64,000 bases of DNA, from NCBI RefSeq assembly GCF_963675165.1, contig NC_087389.1:3904830-3968829 (forward strand), given 5' to 3'. Numbering within the stretch: position 1 is the stretch's first letter; the number at the start of each line of letters is the position of its first letter. This DNA comes from Halichondria panicea (taxonomy: Eukaryota > Porifera > Demospongiae > Suberitida > Halichondriidae). Shown in pieces: positions 56,228-64,000 of the stretch. Position numbers and translations under genes: made by a program. The notes beneath the pieces are model-generated. The model saw only the letters and a program-made list of their open reading frames with translations. It did no database searches and was not told where the DNA came from.

Positions 56228-57352
56228 ATAAGGTAACTCAGTAGGTTCAACGGAAGTCGGGGCCACCACCGGCATGATGTGGTCAATAATGACAATATAC
56301 TGGATGATATTGTAATGAAATTCACCGTATTCTCTGTATACCACCCCGCTTCGAATGGACTAGCCGAGAATGCAGTCCAAATTGTGAAGATTGGCTAAGT
56401 TTTTGTTTGCCTACCCATTTGTTCGCCTACCACAGAAGACTAACACTGCATGGAGTTTATCCTGCCCAAATATTTTGGGACGTAGACCTCGGTCCAGATT
56501 AGATATCTTACGACCACTGACAGCTGAAAAAGTAGATAATCAGCAATTCTACTAAAAGGGCAAACACAGCTCATGATAGATCGTTCGTTTGGTATCACTA
56601 GGGTGATAAGTAGTTGCCTGGAACTATAGAGAAACAAACTGGTCCAGTGTCTTCTTGCTATTAAGTGATGGATGCCACCAGGACCAAGCTCAGGAATGAC
56701 TAATTGAATCCGAACCATTTGCGAGTGAAGTGACTGTCGAAGTTTATACCTTAGTTCAGACCTAGCTGCCTGGCACTCGTTCCCAATGGGTGACCGGGGG
56801 ACACGCTTATGTAGGATTTGTACTGCTGTGTTATGCAATACTGCTCTGTCAAAACCGCAGAATGCTGCTCTGTTTGCTTATGAATAAAATTATAAACCGC
56901 ACGTCCGATTATGAATATCGTTATCTTGGAAATACTGCAATCTGATTGGGCTGCACTCCTCAGTGCAGCAGTACAAATCCTGTATAAGCATGTCCCCTGG
57001 CCACCCGTTGGGAACGGGTGCCGGGCCTCAGTGCAGCAGTACAAATCCTGTATAAGCATGTCCCCTGGCCACCCGTTGGGAACGGGTGCCGGGCCTCAGT
57101 GCAGCAGTACAAATCCTGTATAAGCATGTCCCCTGGCCACCCGTTGGGAACGGGTGCCGGGCCTCAGTGCAGCAGTACAAATCCTGTATAAGCATGTCCC
57201 CTGGCCACCCGTTGGGAACGGGTGCCGGGCTACGCCCAGCTAGTTCAGACCCTCTGATCGAAGTGAGGGCGGGACCTGAAATCGTGCCAATGGAGCCGGA
57301 TATTGACAGAGTGCCGGTAGGAAACGCCGTGGTTACCCCACCCAAGACTTAA
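56228..57352 (+). mobile_element. Ty3/gypsy pol C-terminal fragment with expanded minisatellite (unit 4)
   Basis: Near-identical duplicate of 51126-52034 (YHPASNGLAENAVQIVK, LGRRPRSRLDILRP). It differs mainly by expansion of one 68 bp segment to four tandem copies. Confidence 0.8.
56959..57230. repeat. 68 bp minisatellite, four tandem copies
   Basis: The unit starts CTCAGTGCAGCAGTACAAAT and ends CCGTTGGGAACGGGTGCCGG GC. Starts at 56961, 57029, 57097 and 57165 give an exact 68 bp period with almost no divergence. The paralogous site at 51849-51910 has one copy. Confidence 0.95.
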
Positions 57353-57462
57353 CCTCGTAGGGAGCTGTAAAAATGTTGACCAAAATGGTCACTGTTTAAC
57401 TCAATGCTGATGATAATCAGATGTGGGAAGATTTCTTTCATTGACAAGGGTCTATATACTGT

Positions 57463-57558
57463 ATAGCGGGTAATTTACGTGGGGTAAAATATTCGTTATT
57501 TTTGTGGGCAAGCTAACGTCCACGAAATTTTAACGTAGGCGTGGCTTACCGGAACCTT
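57463..57558. mobile_element. Half of a TACCGTATAGC-type MITE (unit 4)
   Basis: Same half-copy as 52139-52240 with a few substitutions. Confidence 0.7.
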
Positions 57559-58248
57559 TTTTGTAAATGTTGTTCCTGCACTAGGCTCCGGAATTCCTTA
57601 GTCTCAAGCAAATAATTATGCCTCGAGGCGTTAGTAAAGCTGACCATAATAGATAAACCATATAAACGAATTAAAGAGAGGGATAGGCAACGCCAAGTAC
57701 TTCCGGTGGATGAGGCTATGTGCGTTTAATCAGCAAAAAGGGGTGTGCACTCAAATGGATCCCAGTAGTATTATGGCAAGCCATTGATCGATGAATATAA
57801 GGCCTTGACCAACTTTTATTTTTTATTACCCATTAAATTTGCCCTATTGTACCCATCATACACGCGCATTTTGCTTCTTATGAAGAGCCGGTGTTACTCA
57901 TGTAATGGCATAGATACTTTTCAACTCAATGAATTTACAATAATAATTATTACACACAGTCTACAGTGTGCAAGGAGGTAGGGGGTATAGCCTTGTTTCC
58001 AGGTAGATAGAAAATTGGCCAGTATATACAATTGTACACACACGGCTATAAAAATAGATTACATCAGTTTAATTTCGTACTGAAAGCTATTTACGGTATT
58101 ACTTATCTAAACATTTAATGTGAAATTAATACTTGAAAGGTAGAATGTGGTGTATATAGTGCATGTTCAAAATGCAATTATGTTCACATTCACTTTGCAA
58201 TAATGAAAAGTTGACTTTCAGTCTTATGCCAATTTAAGATGAAGTATA

Positions 58249-58377
58249 CACTGTAAAAAAAAAAGTGCGGTGAGCACACTAAAACCGTCGCATATAGCAC
58301 ACTTTTTCAAAAAAGCGTGCTATATGCGACGGTTTTAGTGTGTCTACCGCACTTTTTTTCAATCATTTTTTACAGTG
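58249..58377. mobile_element. 129 bp fold-back MITE with TA target duplication
   Basis: CACTGTAAAA...TTTTTACAGTG ends; arms include GCACACTAAAACCGTCGCAT and its complement. Flanked by TA on both sides (58247-58248, 58378-58379). The paralogous positions near 52927 and 61753 read GAAGTATACTTGTAGAATGG without it, so they are empty sites. Confidence 0.95.
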
Positions 58378-58537
58378 TACTTGTAGAATGGTACACACAA
58401 GGTAGTGTATATAATTTTAAGATATAGTACGGTACTATATAATTCGCAATCTAATACGATGTAGAAAATCATGTACCTCACCATGTAGCAAAGATTAGAT
58501 AAGAACATTCAAATCTGACATGGTGGGTGCTTTAGTA

Positions 58538-58606
58538 GTCTCATGAATCAGCCACCTTTCTTGTGGTCTTACAAAAGAAGGTAAGCTGATTCATGAGACT
58601 AGTGCA
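58538..58606. repeat. Conserved stem-loop TAGTCTCATGAATCAGC (unit 4)
   Basis: Arms TAGTCTCATGAATCAGC and GCTGATTCATGAGACTA with a loop containing CTTTCTTGTGGTCTTACAAA. Copies in unit 3 (53029-53097) and unit 5 (62569-62635) are nearly identical. Confidence 0.8.
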
Positions 58607-59366
58607 TGCTTAATAAGGTAGAATTGGAGAGCCAGTACAACATTTTCCCACATCCGTAAGCAAGAAAAATGCACGATTTACATTTTGCCAGTTTGAGATG
58701 TAAGCGTGCATAGGCTGGCCCTTAACCTTTCATACAGTTTAGCCTTAATCTATGATGCCATCAGCAGAGCCTTGAAGTCCTTGCTCTTGAAGCCCTTGTC
58801 GACTCCAGTTGCAACAAGCCCATCCTGGGAGGACTTGCAAAACATCCCCCTCGTCCACTATTGCCTCAAGGAGACCATGTACATATATGTACATCATAAT
58901 ATAATAATTATAATATATATATATATAATAATATATATAATGTGCACTCAACACTTGGTACAGAACCAAACTGGTGCTGTTGGAATGAGGGATGAAAGAA
59001 ACTCAATTTACTGTTAATTGGATCATATCTCAGGTTACAACACTCCCAGAGTATCAATTAACAGTGCATTCCAAGTAAGCAAAACTAGGCATAACTCGAG
59101 AACAAAGCTTTATTTTGCAAATCCACAAATAGCATGCCAAGAAAACATGACTAGAAGCCTAATGTATAGAAACTCTTACTTGCACTTCATTGATCCTTAA
59201 TTGAGCAGCTGAAATAGTATACACACACATACACACACACACAGACACCCAAACACACTATATACCGTATACCTCGCTTGCGCATGCGCACCAAGGCATA
59301 ATTATTACTGATGGTGGTGATTGCACTCATAATTATGAGAAAACTCATGTGGAATAATATAGAACC

Positions 59367-60305
59367 TTAACACAAAACACCTTTACTCTTCATTATTTCG
59401 TGAGTTTTCTCAGCATCTTCAATAGACAGATGATGAACAAGAAGATAGTCCTTGCACTGATCGTGATGCCAGTTTTTTTGCATATCTGAACGAAATCGTT
59501 TGTCATTTTTTCTTTCCAAGTTGAATGGACTGATCCAAGCTCCAACTGAGACATCTTCATTGTTGTAGAGTGTAAGACCGTCAGCATTGATAGCAATTCT
59601 GTGTATAAGGTATTTAGATAATACATAACCCCCTCCCAATGCATACGGCAGGTACTTGTCACACAACTTCCAATTTGGTTCCGCCCACTTTCCTTCTTTC
59701 TTTGGAGTACCTTGTGATGCAACCAAACCCCAGTAGAGAGGTTTTCGGTTAGTTCTTTCTTTCAATTCCAATTCAATCCGATCCAACTTAGGGAACGAGT
59801 CTTCGTCAATTTTCAGTACAAAGGAGTAGTCTGTGTTTTTGTCTACCCACACAAAGGTATGTAAAACTTTTCTGGTGAGGTTATTGTATGAATCCAGGTG
59901 ATTGGTCAAAAGTAATAAATCGCCAAACGTCTTATTCTCGGAAATCAGCGACTCTGTTTTGCTAGCATTCAGATCAAAGGTTCCTATAACAAACTTAACT
60001 GCAAATTTCTTTTTGTGTTGGACATAGCTACCCACCCAAGTCTTCCTAATCACATCTTTCCTAGCTCTGTTCTCGGGCGTTGAAATGACCATCACGAGTA
60101 GTACATTATTTAGAATATTAGCTGTTTCAGGCAAGTCATTGGATACAGCTGTGGCATCTGTTGGTTGGCTCCATTGATTGTGATCCAGCTGCTCACATTG
60201 GGTTTCAAAAGACGATTTGGCTAGGTACCATAGAGTTGCCGTATATATGGTTAAAACTAGTAGCAACACAGCAAACTCTTTATACATTCTAATAACAAAA
60301 CGCAT
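59367..60305 (-). CDS. B3GALT6-like glycosyltransferase, copy 5
   Basis: 312 aa from ATG at 60305 (MRFVIRMYKEFAVLL). All GT31 motifs are present: [50 protein letters not shown] (intact, unlike copy 4), [10 protein letters not shown] and GVLC. The DxD is DED. Of the four minus-strand copies this is the best preserved. Very close to copy 4 and also to copy 1 near the C-terminus (RFRSDMQKNWHHDQCKDYLL). Likely a Golgi lumenal galactosyltransferase-like enzyme. Confidence 0.9.
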   Translation of the reverse strand: MRFVIRMYKEFAVLLLVLTIYTATLWYLAKSSFETQCEQLDHNQWSQPTDATAVSNDLPETANILNNVLLVMVISTPENRARKDVIRKTWVGSYVQHKKKFAVKFVIGTFDLNASKTESLISENKTFGDLLLLTNHLDSYNNLTRKVLHTFVWVDKNTDYSFVLKIDEDSFPKLDRIELELKERTNRKPLYWGLVASQGTPKKEGKWAEPNWKLCDKYLPYALGGGYVLSKYLIHRIAINADGLTLYNNEDVSVGAWISPFNLERKNDKRFRSDMQKNWHHDQCKDYLLVHHLSIEDAEKTHEIMKSKGVLC

Positions 60306-60486
60306 ACTGACAAACAATTCTGATCAACCTTCTACTCATAAGTCAGCCTAGCTTTTGTGACCTGAATGTGTAACTGAGCAATTACCTACTACATAGACTG
60401 CCTCCCATTAAATGCCATGCTTCCTTATATAGAGTACATGCATGCAGACAATGTTAAGTATGTACAGCTTACTATGTACTATGCAG

Positions 60487-60790
60487 ATGCAAAACTACTA
60501 AGCATTCAGGAGCTGTCAAAACAAGTCTCATTTGACCGTAACAATAGTCTCTGGTAGTTCAAGCTTCGCAAACAACGGTCGCAGTTCCTCGATAAGTGCA
60601 GATGAGGTTGAAAAGGAGGTACAAAAAGCTTCCACTTACTTGGAATAGGCATCAATCGGCCAAATATACATTCGTTCGTTTACTGGTCCAGCATAGCCGA
60701 GCCCAAGGGCCTACTGGCCAACTCCAGGGGTGCAAAGGTGGATGCTGCTGCCTGAACCACTTGACATTCGGCACATAATCCAACTATTGT
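60487..60790 (-). mobile_element. Ty3/gypsy integrase fragment beside copy 5
   Basis: Matches 50447-50770 (the CGAACGAATGTATATTTGGC and GAGACAATAGTTGGATTATG blocks on the minus strand), with frameshifts. Ends abruptly at about 60790, where sequence unique to unit 5 begins. Confidence 0.7.
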
Positions 60791-61064
60791 CTCTACTGGC
60801 AAAACATTCACCGATTTTGACTATTCATGAGATTCATAATCCTTTTGGCTTGTCATGTGACCGTGTCGTACCTCCTCTGGTATAGTGCCTTTGCCCTCGG
60901 GCCTAAGTCACTATACTGAACCAATGTATCCCATGTGGCACTGTGCATGTGTCAAAACTATTACTTGTTGTTGATGCTAAAATACTGGGGTGCAGGCTTT
61001 TTCAGTATTAAAGTGCACACAAGCTCATCCCCTTTGCCAAAACACTCTCTTATCAGTCATCCTT
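60791..61064. other. Sequence unique to unit 5
   Basis: Replaces the gypsy pol and minisatellite block seen in units 3 and 4. Contains a TATAGTGCCTTTGCCCTCGG GCCTAAGTCACTATA near-palindrome. No ORF. Confidence 0.5.
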
Positions 61065-61792
61065 TTTTGTAAATGTTGTTCCTGCACTCCGGAATTCTTT
61101 AGTCTCAGCAAGTAGTTATGCCTCGAGGTGTTAGTAAAGCTGACCTTAATAGATAAATCATATAAACGAAAGAGAGGGATAGGCAACGCCAAGCACTTCC
61201 GTTGGATGAGGCTATTTGCGTTTAATGAGCAAAAAGGGGTGTTCACTCAAATGGATCCAGTAGTATTATGGCAAGCCATTGATTGATCAATATAAGGCCT
61301 TGACCAAATTTTGCTTTTTTATTTACTTTATTTGCTTTTTTATTTACCCATTAAATTTTGCCCTATTGTACCCATCATACACGCGCATTTTGCTTCTTAT
61401 GAAGAGCCAGTGTTACCCATGTAATGGCATAGATACTTTTCAACTCAATGAATTTAATAATTATACACAGTCTACAGTGTGCAAGGAGGTAGGGGGTATA
61501 GCCTTGTTTCCAGGTAGATAGAAAATACGGCCAGTATAATTATACAATTGTACACACACGGCTATAAAAATAGATTACATCAGTTTAATTTTGTACTGAA
61601 AGCTATTTACGGTATTATTTATCTAAACATTTAATGTGAAATTAATACTTGAAAGATAGAATGTGGTGTACAGTGCATGTTCAAAATGCAATTATGTTCA
61701 CATTCACTTTGCAATGAAAGGTTACCTTTCAGTCTATGCCAATTTAAGATGAAGTATACTTGTAGAATGGTACACACAAGGCAGTGTATATA

Positions 61793-62499
61793 TACCGTAC
61801 TCTACCGAGATAACGCCCACGTCCGAAAATACGCCCACCCCCACTTTTGAGTGAAAGTTCCTGCATAGGCTAATTTGCCTCGAGAATACGCCCACCAGGA
61901 AGCATTTGTCAGTGAGCAAGTTTGTCAAGAAAAGGTTTAGCAGTTTATTGTGCGTGTAGTACACTGGTATAGCTAGATATATATAGCTAGATCCTATTTG
62001 CAAGTATAAGAGACAAGGACAATCTTCTCTGAATCTCTGTTGAAGACTCTGACAGTGACAAGGAACAACCTTTGATGCAGAATCTTAACTCTTTATACCT
62101 ACCGTAAAACCTCGATTTAAGGCGACACTTTTAAATAATTACGTTTTGCGAAAGTAGAGTTTTAATGTACACAAAAAAAATGAATTTCCTATATGGGCGA
62201 AATGTCCAAGTGTCGCATATTTAGAGGGTCGCCTTAAATAGAGGTTTTACGGTAGCTACTTTACCCATGCATTACCATTGTTGTATGTTGATGTATTCAT
62301 TGTATTTTCAAGAGCTGGTAGGCCTCAGACACAGACAGAAAAGAATAGTTTCTTAATGAGTGGGCTTAATTTCGATCGAGGCAAACACTTGGGTGGGCTT
62401 AATTTAGAGACAAAACTACTGTTTTCGAAATTAAGCCCATCCCACCTGTAGCTGCTTTGTATGCAATTAGGGTGGGCGTAATTTCGGTAGAGTACGGTA
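61793..62499. mobile_element. MITE with TACCGTACTCTACCGA termini, host of a nested MITE
   Basis: Left TACCGTACTCTACCGAGATA, right (reverse complement) TACCGTACTCTACCGAAATT, both followed by ACGCCCAC. In units 3 and 4 the same site reads GTGTATATAATT with no insertion (near 52960 and 58410), consistent with a TA target duplication. It contains the separate element 62100-62254. Confidence 0.9.
62100..62254. mobile_element. Nested MITE with TACCGTAAAACCTC termini
   Basis: Left TACCGTAAAACCTCGATTTA AGGCGAC, right complement TACCGTAAAACCTCTATTTA AGGCGAC. Inserted inside 61793-62499, so it is the younger of the two. Confidence 0.9.
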
Positions 62500-62822
62500 A
62501 TTGTAAGATATAGTATACATGTACTATATAATTTGCAATCTAATACGATGCATGGTGGGTGCTTTAGTAGTCTCATGAATCAGCCACCTTTCTTGTGGTC
62601 TTACAAAAGAAGGTAAGCTGATTCATGAGACTAGTGCATGCTTAAGGTAGAATTGGAGAGCCATTACCACGTTTACCACACCCGTAAGCAAGAAAAATGC
62701 ATAATTTACATTTTGGGATGTAAGCGTGCATAGGCTGGCCCTTAACCCTTCATACACTTTTAGCCAGCATGCTGACTATAAAAGGGGCGTGCCCTGGGCA
62801 TTCGAGGCGGAAATTATTAAAT

Positions 62823-63951
62823 ATGGCCGCGTGCAATAAACTCTCTGGCCTTTTCTGCTTCACTGCCGCTCGCTTCATGCACACATGTTTTTACTTGGAC
62901 AAGTTGGAGCAGGAGCAGGCAGGTGCTGTTCCTGAGAGAGTAGACCTACAGTCTGTAAATCTAACCCAATGTAGGAGAATTCAGGTTTGTTGATAAATTT
63001 GTATCCGTAAAGACGTTACTTCTTGTTCAGGAATATTTACTGGCAATAATATACTGACGTAGTGATGAACATGTTGCTCGTGTGTGAACTAAAGACTTTG
63101 TTCCGTCTTTTCACTGGCCTATCCCAAGTGTGTGACCACCAGTGCCAATCTTGCTATTATGGACTGGGTATAATTATGTTATGCTGGCTAATTAATAATG
63201 TGTGACTGTACATTCATTTGCAGAACGAGAAGGTAGGTATATTGTATATAGAGAGAGTATACAAGTGAGCAACTAGTTCAGGACATGAGAAGACCGGATT
63301 GTAGGACTCCCATGAGAGTGCTGGTGGAAAAATCGTTCGACTTTGTCGGAGAAATATGGGAGAATTACGTTCAGCAGAGAAAAGTTGACCTCAGGTACTG
63401 CGTATAATTATTATGTGCAATGTATATGATCGATTTTACATGCTACATGTATAAAATTATGCATGCAGTGAGTTTGTAGAGGACATGCAACTAGCTGAGC
63501 AATCAGATAAGCCAGTAGAGGACCTAGTGAACGATTGTTTACATGTACTTGACGAAGATCTCTATGAAGACATAATAATTATAAAGTAAGTGTAGCAAAT
63601 TTTTCCTTTGACTTTTTACATTTACATCAATTAGAGAGTGACGTCAGGGTACAAAGCTACAACTTCTTTAACTCCTCCAGAAAGTGTTCTGGAGGATGCT
63701 GGCTATAGCATACCTGAAGCTGAATAGAGACATACATTTTTTATCTCCTTATGTATTATATATGGCCTTCTTTGGTACCTTGAGTCTTGTTTTCTGTGTA
63801 TTAGTAGCCATTTTACTTAACGTGCATTGTATCCCCCCCCACCCATGCATGCATGGTATAAAATGCGCATGCTTGTTCTAGAGCCGTTTATACATTGTTT
63901 GAAAGGGCTATGAAGTGGGAAAGAAAAGAGAGCTGTTTTACACATATTTGA
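62823..63951 (+). CDS. Unrecognised multi-exon gene with a 9 bp microexon
   Basis: Exons supported by good splice sites and frame: 62823-62984 (MAACNKLSGLFCFTAARFMH...TQCRRIQ), 63224-63232 (NEK only), 63282-63394 (MRRPDCRTPMRVLVEKSFDF VGEIWENYVQQRKVDLR), 63469-63585 (EFVEDMQLAEQSDKPVEDLV NDCLHVLDEDLYEDIIII) and probably 63882-63951 (AVYTLFERAMKWERKESCFT then stop). About 157 aa, acidic and helical in the middle, no signal peptide. ATG 62823 is the first in frame. The family is not recognised. The last exon is the least certain; an alternative acceptor at 63681 would end the protein within nine codons. Confidence 0.55.
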
Positions 63952-64000
63952 ATGTTGGAGCTGGGGTCAAAGGTCTGCCCAGGGCATGGGCCTTTTGTAC

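Noticed and set aside
56911-57352. Repeated small ORFs reading QQYKSCISMSPGHPLGTGAG
   Set aside because: Translations of the 68 bp minisatellite, not a repeat protein gene.

Overview
This 64 kb window is animal nuclear DNA, most likely from a sponge (probably a demosponge). It holds compact, intron-rich metazoan genes (GMPPB, UFL1, a BTBD9-like gene, a paired-type homeobox), an NLR/death-domain immune-type locus, and many short inverted-repeat elements in introns and spacers. The species assignment is inference from gene content and style; no marker gene fixes it.

Layout. 1-95: last part of an unidentified minus-strand exon. 728-1648: an intact single-exon B3GALT6-like glycosyltransferase. 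5055-12528 (minus): a complete ten-exon GMPPB (360 aa) with repeat-filled introns. 12995-13915: a three-exon Q50 homeobox gene, divergent from GMPPB across a 466 bp spacer. 14218-19753: a complete 16-exon UFL1 (742 aa) with one GC-AG intron and a recent exon duplication. 20011-20850: a secreted cysteine-rich protein. 21214-26432: a ten-exon BTBD9-like gene (572 aa). 27610-38481: a very large NLR-like locus with 13 tandem LRR super-repeats of about 590 bp, ending in short exons that encode a death-fold domain. Its NACHT/LRR part carries frameshifts, a stop and a palindromic insertion. 38730-40571 (minus): a single-exon POT/SLC15-like transporter.

42591-62760 is an accessory region: four more B3GALT6-like copies, all on the minus strand, embedded in tandem segmental duplications with a decayed DIRS-type retrotransposon, Ty3/gypsy integrase/pol fragments, a 68 bp minisatellite and several MITE families. 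One copy is broken by a 10 bp deletion that a later 1 bp insertion brings back into frame. Another lost its stop codon through a 2 bp deletion. 62823-63951 is the start of an unrecognised multi-exon gene with a 9 bp microexon.

The left half is ordinary housekeeping and regulatory gene space. The right half shows a glycosyltransferase family and an NLR locus being reshaped by duplication and transposition. The most useful observations are the 13-unit LRR array with a C-terminal death domain, the B3GALT6-like expansion with changes at the DxD motif, and two MITE insertions that can be checked against paralogous empty sites inside the window.
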